Shown here piece by piece: positions 21,429-28,395 of a DNA stretch of 64,000 bases. Position 1 is the first letter of the stretch, and each line of letters opens with the position of its first letter. The notes under the pieces were generated by a model. It was given only the letters and a program-made list of their open reading frames with translations. It was not told where the DNA came from and made no database searches. The translations under genes and the position numbers were made by a program. The DNA lies in the NCBI RefSeq assembly GCF_027000115.1, contig NZ_JALTON010000054.1, forward strand, positions 52,369 to 116,368, in the 5' to 3' direction. Source of the stretch: Thiohalobacter sp. (GTDB lineage Bacteria; Pseudomonadota; Gammaproteobacteria; Thiohalobacterales; Thiohalobacteraceae).

Positions 21429-24133
21429 TGAACGAACCGGCCTCGCAGCCGCTGGAACCCCAGCAGTGTTTTCCCGACCCGCCCGCACTGGACGGGCTGC
21501 TGGACGAGGCAGCGCTGGATGCCGCGCTGGCCGGGGCGGCCGATCCGGTGCCGGTGCTGCGCGACGCCCTGCGCACCGGCGATGCCGCCCTGCGGCGCCA
21601 CTTCGATGCCGGCGCCTCCGCCGTCGAACTGGTCTATGGCCGCTGCTGGCTGGCCGACCAGCTCATTCGCCGCGCCTGGGACCGGCACTTCGGCGATGCC
21701 ACCGATATCGCCCTGATCGCCGTCGGCGGCTACGGTCGCGGCGAGCTGCTGCCCGCCTCCGACATCGACCTGCTGATCCTGCTCGAGGAAGGCGCCGAGC
21801 CCCGGCATGCCGCCGCCATCGAAACCCTGCTGATGCAACTGTGGGACATGAAGCTGGAAGTCGGCCACAGCGTGCGCACGGTCGCCGAGTGCGTCGAGCA
21901 GGCACGGGCCGACATCACCGTCGCCACCAACCTGTTCGAGGCCCGACCGCTGGCGGGACCGCAAGCGCTGTTCGGTGCCCTGCAGGCGGCCATCGGCCCG
22001 GACCGGCTGTGGAGCGGCCCCGAGTTCTTCGCCGCCAAGCTGGAGGAACAGGAGGCGCGCCATCGCCGCTTCGGCGACACCGCCTACAACCTCGAACCCA
22101 ACATCAAGGAGAACCCCGGTGGGCTGCGCGACATCCAGATGATCGGCTGGGTCGCCAAGCGCCACTATGGCTGCGCCACCCTGGCCGACCTGGTAACCCA
22201 CGGCTTCCTGACCGCGGACGAATACCGGGCCCTCGCCGAGGGCCAGGCCTTCCTCTGGCGCATCCGCTTTGCCCTGCATGTCACTGCGCGGCGGCGCGAG
22301 GACCGGCTGCTGTTCGACCACCAGCGCACCCTGGCCGGCCTGCTCGGCTATCCGGAAGACCCCGAACGCCCCACGGCCGCGGTCGAGGCCTTCATGAAGG
22401 CCTACTACCGCACCGTCACCCAGCTCAACCGCCTCAACGAGACCCTGCTGCAGCTGTTCCGCGAGGACATCCTCGAGGCGGACGAGGCCGACACGCCGGT
22501 GCCGATCAACCGCCGCTTCCAGACCCGTCGCGGCTACCTCGAGGTCACCGCGCCCGATATCTTCATCCGCTATCCCTTCGCCCTGCTGGAACTCTTCCTG
22601 ATCCTGACCCAGCACCCCGAGATCAAGGGCGTCCGCGCGGCGACCATTCGCCTGGTGCGCGCCCATCGCCACCTGATCGACGACGACTTCTGCCGCGACC
22701 TGCGGGCCCGATCACTGTTCCTGGAACTCATCCGCCAGCCGGTCGGCGTCACCCACCAGCTGCGACGCATGAACCGCTACGGCATCCTCGCCGCCTATCT
22801 GCCGGCCTTCGGCCAGATCGTCGGCCAGATGCAGTACGACCTGTTTCATGCCTATACCGTGGACGAACACACCCTGTTCGTGGTGCGCAACATCCGCCGG
22901 CTGACGGTGCCGGCGTTCTCCCACGAATTGCCCTTTTGCAGCCGGTTGATGCAGGAGGAGATTCCGAAGCCGGAACTGCTGGTGCTGGCCGGCCTGTTCC
23001 ACGACATCGGCAAGGGCCGCGGCGGCGACCATTCCGAGCTGGGGGCAGTCGATGCCGAACGCTTCTGCCGCGACCACGGCCTCGGCGACTACGACACGGA
23101 ACTGGTCGCCTGGCTGGTGCGCAGTCACCTGCTGATGTCCACCACCGCCCAGCGCCGGGACATCAGCGACCCGGCCGTCATCCACGAATTCGCACGCCAG
23201 GTCGGCAGCCGGGTACGGCTGAACTATCTCTACCTGCTCACCGTATCCGACATCCGCGGCACCAATCCCGAGCTCTGGAACGCCTGGAAGGACACCCTGC
23301 TGCGCGAACTCTACGATGCCACCGCCAAGGCGCTGCGCCGCGGGCTCGAGAATCCACAGGACGAACGGGAACTGATCGAGGCCCACCGTCGGCGCGCGGC
23401 GGAGCAACTGCGCGAACAGGGTATCTCCGCGGACGATCTTCATCGCCTCTGGGCGCCACTGGGCGACGAATACTTCCTGCGCCACAATCCGCGCGAGATC
23501 GCCTGGCAGACCCGCAAGCGGCTGGAGGCCGGCGATCGCGAAACGCTGGTCGCGCTGCGGCCCGACCTGCGCGGCGGCACCGCCATCTTCATCACCACCC
23601 CCGTTCGCCCTCGCCTGTTCGAGGTGACCACGGCGGTGCTGGAACAGCTCGGCCTGGACATCGTCGACGCCCGCATCCTGACCAGCGAGGACGGACGCGC
23701 GCTGGATACCTATCTGGTGCTGGACGAGCAGGGCCAGCCCATCGAGGACCGCGAACGGCGGCGGATCATCCGTGAACGGCTGCAACAGGCGCTGGCGCCT
23801 GAACGACTGGTGCCGCCGCCGGTCACCCGCCGCGCACCGCACCGCTTCCGCCACTTCGACATACCCGTGGAAGTGGACTTCCGGCCCGATCCTTCGGGCG
23901 AACGCACGCTGGTGGAACTGATCGCCGCCGACCGGCCCGGCCTGTTGTCCACCGTCGGCCGGGTGTTCACCGAGCAGGGCGTGGAGCTGCACAATGCCCG
24001 CATCGCCACCTTCGGCTCCCGCGCCGAGGACGCCTTCTATGTCACCGATACCGAGGGCCAGCCCGTCACCGATCCCGAACGGCAGCAGGCGCTGCGCGCC
24101 GCGCTGGTGGCGGCGCTGGAGGGGAACGACTGA
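21428..24133 (+). CDS. glnD: [protein-PII] uridylyltransferase / uridylyl-removing enzyme
   Basis: The 901-residue product is the nitrogen-status sensor that uridylylates or deuridylylates PII (GlnB/GlnK) in response to glutamine. The nucleotidyltransferase motif IAVGGYGRGELLPASDIDLL lies near residue 98-116. The HD phosphohydrolase motif LFHDIGKGRGGDHSELG is near 520. Two C-terminal ACT domains follow (about 710-790 and 825-900; LVELIAADRPGLLSTVGRVF). Length and order match the family. It is co-transcribed with map. In many gammaproteobacteria dapC/dapD follow glnD directly; here 15 kb of other genes intervene. Confidence 0.97.
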   Translation: MNEPASQPLEPQQCFPDPPALDGLLDEAALDAALAGAADPVPVLRDALRTGDAALRRHFDAGASAVELVYGRCWLADQLIRRAWDRHFGDATDIALIAVGGYGRGELLPASDIDLLILLEEGAEPRHAAAIETLLMQLWDMKLEVGHSVRTVAECVEQARADITVATNLFEARPLAGPQALFGALQAAIGPDRLWSGPEFFAAKLEEQEARHRRFGDTAYNLEPNIKENPGGLRDIQMIGWVAKRHYGCATLADLVTHGFLTADEYRALAEGQAFLWRIRFALHVTARRREDRLLFDHQRTLAGLLGYPEDPERPTAAVEAFMKAYYRTVTQLNRLNETLLQLFREDILEADEADTPVPINRRFQTRRGYLEVTAPDIFIRYPFALLELFLILTQHPEIKGVRAATIRLVRAHRHLIDDDFCRDLRARSLFLELIRQPVGVTHQLRRMNRYGILAAYLPAFGQIVGQMQYDLFHAYTVDEHTLFVVRNIRRLTVPAFSHELPFCSRLMQEEIPKPELLVLAGLFHDIGKGRGGDHSELGAVDAERFCRDHGLGDYDTELVAWLVRSHLLMSTTAQRRDISDPAVIHEFARQVGSRVRLNYLYLLTVSDIRGTNPELWNAWKDTLLRELYDATAKALRRGLENPQDERELIEAHRRRAAEQLREQGISADDLHRLWAPLGDEYFLRHNPREIAWQTRKRLEAGDRETLVALRPDLRGGTAIFITTPVRPRLFEVTTAVLEQLGLDIVDARILTSEDGRALDTYLVLDEQGQPIEDRERRRIIRERLQQALAPERLVPPPVTRRAPHRFRHFDIPVEVDFRPDPSGERTLVELIAADRPGLLSTVGRVFTEQGVELHNARIATFGSRAEDAFYVTDTEGQPVTDPERQQALRAALVAALEGND

Positions 24134-24135
24134 GC

Positions 24136-24504
24136 ATGCGCCACGTGCCGGCAGGGTCCACCCGCAGGCAGCCGGTCAGCCATGATCCGGGGCTGCTCAA
24201 GTCGGTCTGGCTCGGCGCCGGCGAGGTCGCCGGCCTGACCCAGCTCGCGCGCACCCGGCTGCCGGCCGGCACCGTCACCCGCGCCCATGCCCACACCGAC
24301 ATGACCGAGCTGTTCATTCTGCTGGAGGGCCGGCTGCAGGCCTGCATCGACGGCCGCGAACTGACGCTGGCAGCCGGCGACTGTCTGGTGGTCGCGCCCG
24401 GCGAAAGCCACCGCCTGCACAACCCGGGACCGGGCGAGGCCGATCTGATCCATTTTGGTCTGGCCCCGTCCACGCCCGGCACACGGGCCGACCCTGGACT
24501 ATAG
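24136..24504 (+). CDS. small cupin-domain protein
   Basis: The 122-residue product is a single-domain cupin. The first metal-binding motif is in AGTVTRAHAHTDMTELFILLEG (His, His, Glu) and the second in AAGDCLVVAPGESHRLHNPG. Such proteins bind a metal and act as small-molecule isomerases, dioxygenases or sensors; the substrate is unknown. It begins two bases after the glnD stop, so it is probably read from the map-glnD transcript. It is the first gene of the segment that separates glnD from dapC. Confidence 0.8.
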   Translation: MRHVPAGSTRRQPVSHDPGLLKSVWLGAGEVAGLTQLARTRLPAGTVTRAHAHTDMTELFILLEGRLQACIDGRELTLAAGDCLVVAPGESHRLHNPGPGEADLIHFGLAPSTPGTRADPGL

Positions 24505-24589
24505 TTGGGGTATGGCGCCGCCCCCGCGGCGCAACACCACGGCGACCCGGCCCGGCCGGCTCCGCCCCACGCCTTTCAGGAGGTTGCCC

Positions 24590-24949
24590 ATGAACACAAG
24601 CTGGACCTCAACCACCGAACGCCCCGCCATGCGCGATCCCGGCGACCCGCTCGCCGCCCTCGACCCCTGGAGCGAGGACCTCGCCCGCGAACGGGCCCAT
24701 GCCCTGGGCATCGAACTCACCGAGACGCACCTGCACATCCTGCATGCCCTGCGCGAGAACTTTCGCGCCCACCCGGATGCCCATGCCCGGGAAGTGCTGG
24801 AGTGCATGGAATGCATCGCCGCGCCGGACGGCAACAAGCGCCATCTGTACGCCCTGTTCCCCGGTGGCCCGGTGCGCCAGGCCTGCGAACTCGCCGGCCT
24901 GCCGGTCCCGCCGGGCGCCAGCGACCCCTCCTTCGGCAACGTCATGTAG
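24590..24949 (+). CDS. DsrC/TusE-family sulfur-carrier-like protein with altered C-terminus
   Basis: The 119-residue product starts at an ATG behind a strong AGGAGG sequence. Residues 20-109 align with the DsrC/TusE family, including KRHLYALFPGGPVRQACELAGLP. In the family the penultimate cysteine (CysA) carries sulfur, and DsrC proper has a second one (CysB) ten residues before it. Here CysB is present (Cys99), but CysA is replaced by Ala110, followed by a nine-residue tail (SDPSFGNVM). A CxxC pair (Cys72, Cys75) lies in the middle helix. It therefore cannot act as a standard TusE. A regulatory or redox role is possible. A terminator follows 11 bases later. Confidence 0.8.
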   Translation: MNTSWTSTTERPAMRDPGDPLAALDPWSEDLARERAHALGIELTETHLHILHALRENFRAHPDAHAREVLECMECIAAPDGNKRHLYALFPGGPVRQACELAGLPVPPGASDPSFGNVM

Positions 24950-24960
24950 GGGCTGAAACG

Positions 24961-24995
24961 GAACGGCCCGCCGGGAGGCGGGCCGTTCGGGTTTT
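24961..24995 (+). terminator. intrinsic terminator after the DsrC-like gene
   Basis: A perfect 12-bp stem (GAACGGCCCGCC / GGCGGGCCGTTC) with a 4-base loop is followed by GGGTTTT. It closes the map-glnD-cupin-DsrC-like transcription unit just before the repeat element. Confidence 0.9.
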
Positions 24996-25015
24996 GGCGT
25001 CGGTGGCCTGTGCGG

Positions 25016-25277
25016 CTAGCCCGCATATTGCACCAGGGGCTGCGGATGATGGCGGATTTGCAGCCGGGCTCGGGGAGAGCTGGAACGAAAGCCGTAGCCG
25101 TCGCTACGGCTTGAGTGAAGCACCCCCGAGGCCGAGCGAAAATCCGCCAGGGCCGCAGCAGGAAGCGGGCGGGCACAAATCGTACTCCGGGCCATGGGCA
25201 AAAAATCCGGTTCATTACGTACCAGGACAACAAGTTGGCTCCCGCCCGCTTCCGACCTGGTGCAATATGCGGGCTAG
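25016..25277. repeat. element A copy 1: 262-bp MITE-like inverted-repeat element
   Basis: The element is bounded by perfect 22-bp inverted repeats (25016-25037 and 25256-25277) whose core is CCCGCATATTGCACCAGG. The outermost four bases are CTAG at both ends. Inside is a hairpin AGCCGTAGC/GCTACGGCT and a long section shared almost base for base with the copy at 55918. No transposase gene fits within it. The right-hand CTAG supplies the TAG stop codon of the adjacent prepilin gene. It is probably a non-autonomous transposable element; the family name is not known to me. Confidence 0.85.
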
Positions 25278-25873
25278 AACAGTACGCGGATCTGCAGGTT
25301 GGTCCGATTCGCCGGATAGGTCGCACCACCGCAGTTGGCGCAGAATACCGAGCCCGTGTTGGCCACGCCGTCGTCGATGTCCTCGTCGAGCCGTTGCGCT
25401 GCCTCGGTGCTCAGGTTCTGGACGATCAGCCAGATACCGCTGCGACCGCCATTGCTGCCGGAGTAGATACCGCTGTAGGGTCCCCCATAGGGATGGTTGG
25501 GGTTGGCATCGCCACCGGTGTCGGTGGGATCGCCGGGAATCAGGCCGGCATAACGCAGATGCTGCCAGACCATGCAGGATTCGTCACCTGCCGCATTGCA
25601 ATATCCCCCGTTGATGGTGCCGCCACCGTTGCCATTGGGTGCCGCGGCGTCGAGCTTGACGCTGGCCTGATCGAAGTCGCCTGGCAGCGCCCGATAACGA
25701 TCCTGGAAGCTGTAGAAGGCCGCGGCGTAGGACTGGACCTCACTGCGCAGGCTCTTGTACTTGGCATTGGCGATCATCTCCTGGCCCTTGAGCACCCCGC
25801 CCAACAGGAGTCCGATGATGACCAGCACGATGGCGATTTCCACCAGGGTGAATCCGGATTGACGATGTTTCAT
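25274..25873 (-). CDS. type IV prepilin-like (pseudo)pilin, candidate major subunit
   Basis: The 199-residue product has a class III prepilin signal: a short basic leader (MKHRQSG), cleavage G/FTLVE with Glu5, then a hydrophobic helix AIVLVIIGLLLGGVL. The following helix and YSFQDRYRALPGDFDQ resemble PulG-like pilins, and a C-terminal Cys pair (CANC) could form a disulfide. It is the last gene of the msh-like cluster, 134 bases after the preceding pilin gene, and may have its own promoter. The stop codon TAG lies within the terminal CTAG of the adjoining repeat element. No prepilin peptidase gene is in the window. Confidence 0.85.
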   Translation of the reverse strand: MKHRQSGFTLVEIAIVLVIIGLLLGGVLKGQEMIANAKYKSLRSEVQSYAAAFYSFQDRYRALPGDFDQASVKLDAAAPNGNGGGTINGGYCNAAGDESCMVWQHLRYAGLIPGDPTDTGGDANPNHPYGGPYSGIYSGSNGGRSGIWLIVQNLSTEAAQRLDEDIDDGVANTGSVFCANCGGATYPANRTNLQIRVLF

Positions 25874-26007
25874 GAGCTTGCTCCTGCTTGAACCCTTGGT
25901 CTTGCCCGCTGTCCCGCATGGCGGGGCTACCCCCTTAGCGGCCAGGCCCGATCAGACCTTGAATCTGCTGGCCGTTTACCTTTCAAGCCATTGTTTTATA
26001 AACCTTC

Positions 26008-26634
26008 TCAGGGCAGCTGCCCGCCCGCCACCATGCGGCTGAACAGGGTCGTGGCCGGCACCCAGACCACCAGGTCGTCGAACGCGGGCTGATAGTCGCT
26101 GGCGACGAAGCAGCGGTCGCTGTCGCGGTTTTCCTGCTCCAGGGCGCCGGCGTTGCGTGTCTTGCCGTCCGAACGCACCAGTGCCGGGACATTGTCCCCG
26201 TACAGGGTGCCGCCGCAGTTGGCGGCATCGGTCGCCTGGATGCGGCCGTTGCCGCTGCCGGCGGTGGCCAGGGTGAAGGTGGTGGTGAAGGCCCCGTTCA
26301 CGGCGTAGCGCCAGGGGTTGCCCCAGGCATCGGTGGCGCTCACACCCAGGCTGGCATGCGGCAGCGCGCCGACCCGCATCCGGTTCGCGGCCGAGGGACA
26401 GGCGTCGTTGTCCAGTCCGTCGCCATTGCTGTCCGGACAGGGCAGGCGCCTGTTGATCAGGGCGTAGCCGATCAGGGCCTCGCGGATGGTCTCCAGCGTC
26501 GCCTGCGTTTCCTCGCGGCGTTCGCGCTCCATCTGGCTGGCGAGCGGCATCAGCATGCCACCCAGCAGCAGGCCGATGATGACCAGCACCACCGCCAGTT
26601 CCACCAGCGAAAAGCCCCGCTGCATGTCTCTCAT
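26008..26634 (-). CDS. type IV prepilin-like minor pilin
   Basis: The 208-residue product carries the leader MRDMQRG and cleavage site G/FSLVE followed by LAVVLVIIGLLLGGML, a class III signal. The middle has ETIREALIGYALINRRLPCPDSNGDGLDND and DAWGNPWRYAV, shared in pattern with the next gene upstream (26631-27326), so the two are paralogues. Cysteines at CPD, ACP and NCGG suggest disulfides. The ATG at 26634 overlaps the preceding stop (ATGA). Probably a minor pilin of the MSHA-type system. Confidence 0.82.
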   Translation of the reverse strand: MRDMQRGFSLVELAVVLVIIGLLLGGMLMPLASQMERERREETQATLETIREALIGYALINRRLPCPDSNGDGLDNDACPSAANRMRVGALPHASLGVSATDAWGNPWRYAVNGAFTTTFTLATAGSGNGRIQATDAANCGGTLYGDNVPALVRSDGKTRNAGALEQENRDSDRCFVASDYQPAFDDLVVWVPATTLFSRMVAGGQLP

Positions 26635-27326
26635 GGTGGCAGACCTCCCGGCGTTGCCCGGTCGATGCGGGCAATGAGTTCGGACGAGGGCACCCAGGCG
26701 ACCAGATCGTCGAAGGGCCCGCCCGGCGCCGCCGCATCGGCCGTCGGCGCCCGCTGCACGAAGGACGTGGTCGCGGTGCGGTTGGTGTTCTCGTCGATGT
26801 GGCTGGCGGGCGGATTGGCCAGCGCCGCGCCGCTCCCGGTGCGCGCGCCCAGGCCGTTGGGACCATGCGACAGGATCACCGCCGGCAGCGCCGTCGCGAC
26901 CGGCACCAACGCCCCGCCCGCATCGCGGGTCCGCACCTGCATGTCGCCGGCGCTGGTCAGGGTCAGGCTGCAACCGCTGGCGAAGGCCGGATCGACCACG
27001 TAGCGATAGCGATGCTGCCAGGCATCCAGCCGGCCCAGCCCCAGCGTCTGCCAGGGCAGGAATCCGGCCCGGGTGGCCGAGCTGCAGCTGGCCGCGGCCA
27101 CCCCGCTGGTGGCGCTGGTGCTCGGACAGGGCAGGCAGCCATTGAGCACCGCATGGCCCATCAGTGCCTCGCGAATCTCGCCCAGGCGACCGCTGTCGTC
27201 GGCGGCGCGTTCCAGCGCGGGACGTCCCTTGTTGAGCGCGGTCAACAGAAAATAGGCACTGCCGGTGACCAGCAGCAGGGCAAAGACGATCAGGGCCGCG
27301 CCCCCTTGTGCTCGATGCGGGTTCAT
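26631..27326 (-). CDS. pilin-like assembly protein lacking the classical Glu5 motif
   Basis: The 231-residue product begins MNPHRAQGGAALIVFALLLV, one N-terminal hydrophobic helix preceded by a basic leader and GG, but without the FTLxE pattern. It resembles PilX/MshP-type minor pilins in this respect. Downstream, REALMGHAVLNGCLPCPS and LDAWQHRYRYVVDPAF mirror the paralogous gene at 26008. It overlaps its neighbours on both sides by 4 bases. It may initiate or cap the pseudopilus; its assignment as MshP-like is positional. Confidence 0.72.
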   Translation of the reverse strand: MNPHRAQGGAALIVFALLLVTGSAYFLLTALNKGRPALERAADDSGRLGEIREALMGHAVLNGCLPCPSTSATSGVAAASCSSATRAGFLPWQTLGLGRLDAWQHRYRYVVDPAFASGCSLTLTSAGDMQVRTRDAGGALVPVATALPAVILSHGPNGLGARTGSGAALANPPASHIDENTNRTATTSFVQRAPTADAAAPGGPFDDLVAWVPSSELIARIDRATPGGLPP

Positions 27327-27769
27327 CCGGTATCCCCGCTTGCCGCCTTCGGCGCTACGCTGTCCGGTGCTTCCGGTGCGGGTTGGTAACCCTCGCGGAC
27401 CTCGCCGGTGATCCGGTCCAGCACCTGGCCGGGCTTCAGGTCGCGGCGGGTGCCCTTCGCATCCAGTTCCAGTCGCACCCACCCGTCACGGAACAGGCTG
27501 ACATCGCTGCCCGGCGCGTCCGGCGCCACCCCGGCCCCGTTGATCCATACCCGCCGCCGGCCGTCGCTGCTCATCATGATGCCGTCCACCCGCAACCGGT
27601 CGACCACTGCCACCGGTGTCTCCACCGGCACCCGGCCCTGGCGCCGGGCCTCGATGCGCCCGCGCTGTTCCGGCGTGGTAAACAGCCGGCCCAGGTCGTC
27701 GCCCGCCTGCACCGGCATCAGCGCCGGCAGACCGGCCGCCAGCAGCAAACTGCGGATCAGGCGGCTCAC
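27323..27769 (-). CDS. MshK-like periplasmic protein of the pilus cluster
   Basis: The 148-residue product has a signal peptide (SLLLAAGLPALMPVQA) and a small soluble domain with VVDRLRVDGIMMSSDGRRRVWINGAG, a short beta-rich pattern seen in MshK and GspC/PilP-like proteins. It probably links inner membrane components to the secretin. It lies between the MshJ-like gene and the pilins with 4-base overlaps. The assignment rests mainly on gene order and this motif. Confidence 0.65.
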   Translation of the reverse strand: MSRLIRSLLLAAGLPALMPVQAGDDLGRLFTTPEQRGRIEARRQGRVPVETPVAVVDRLRVDGIMMSSDGRRRVWINGAGVAPDAPGSDVSLFRDGWVRLELDAKGTRRDLKPGQVLDRITGEVREGYQPAPEAPDSVAPKAASGDTG

Positions 27770-28395
27770 AGCAGCATCTCCTCGTCCTCGGCCGACGCCG
27801 GCGGCGTATCCAGGCTATACCAGTCGAGCAGGCACTCGGCCGTGAGATTGGGTCCGTCGACACGCACCTCGCCCGTGTCGTTGACCCGATTCAGGCGACA
27901 GCGACTGACCTCGAAGAAGCCCTGCCCACGGACCGCGAGCAGATCGAGGAAATCGACCAGATCGCCCTCGTGGGCGAGATCCATGCGCAACTGCATGCGG
28001 GTCACGTAGAGGGCCAGACCATTGCCGGGCAGGCTGGCACGCGCCGAAGGCATGCGTGCCGAGACCTGGAACTTCAGCCCCAGCACCCCGGCACGATCCC
28101 CTGCCTCGCGCACGGCCTCGATCCAGACCAGCCGGCGCTCGGGGCCGATGAAGCCTTCTGCCCGCAGGCGGCGGAAGGCCGCGCCGTGATCGGCAATGAT
28201 GCGAATCGCCTCGCGGGTCTCGCGCGCCTCGTCCTGCAAGGTCGCCAGCAGTTCCTCGGCGTCGCGGGCGGCCTGCGCCATCTGGCTGCGCCAGGCGAGA
28301 CTCCCGAGCGCAACCACCAGCGCCAGCCCCAGCAGCCCCAGGCTGAGCAGCCAGCGGGCGGAAAGCCTTCGCCAGTCCGGAATCCCGAATTTCAT
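27766..28395 (-). CDS. MshJ/PilO-like inner membrane protein
   Basis: The 209-residue product has one transmembrane helix (about residues 14-36), a coiled coil (about 38-70) and a C-terminal ferredoxin-like region, the standard PilO/MshJ layout. It likely forms the inner membrane alignment complex with the neighbouring MshI-like protein. ATGA overlaps join it to both neighbours. Sequence similarity is weak, so the call depends on topology and position. Confidence 0.65.
   Translation of the reverse strand: MKFGIPDWRRLSARWLLSLGLLGLALVVALGSLAWRSQMAQAARDAEELLATLQDEARETREAIRIIADHGAAFRRLRAEGFIGPERRLVWIEAVREAGDRAGVLGLKFQVSARMPSARASLPGNGLALYVTRMQLRMDLAHEGDLVDFLDLLAVRGQGFFEVSRCRLNRVNDTGEVRVDGPNLTAECLLDWYSLDTPPASAEDEEMLL

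Noticed and set aside
25115..25891. A 258-codon plus-strand frame beginning within element A and running antisense through the pilin gene
   Set aside because: The pilin on the minus strand has a clear class III signal, whereas this frame has no recognisable domain. Similar short frames in the element A copies reflect shared repeat sequence.
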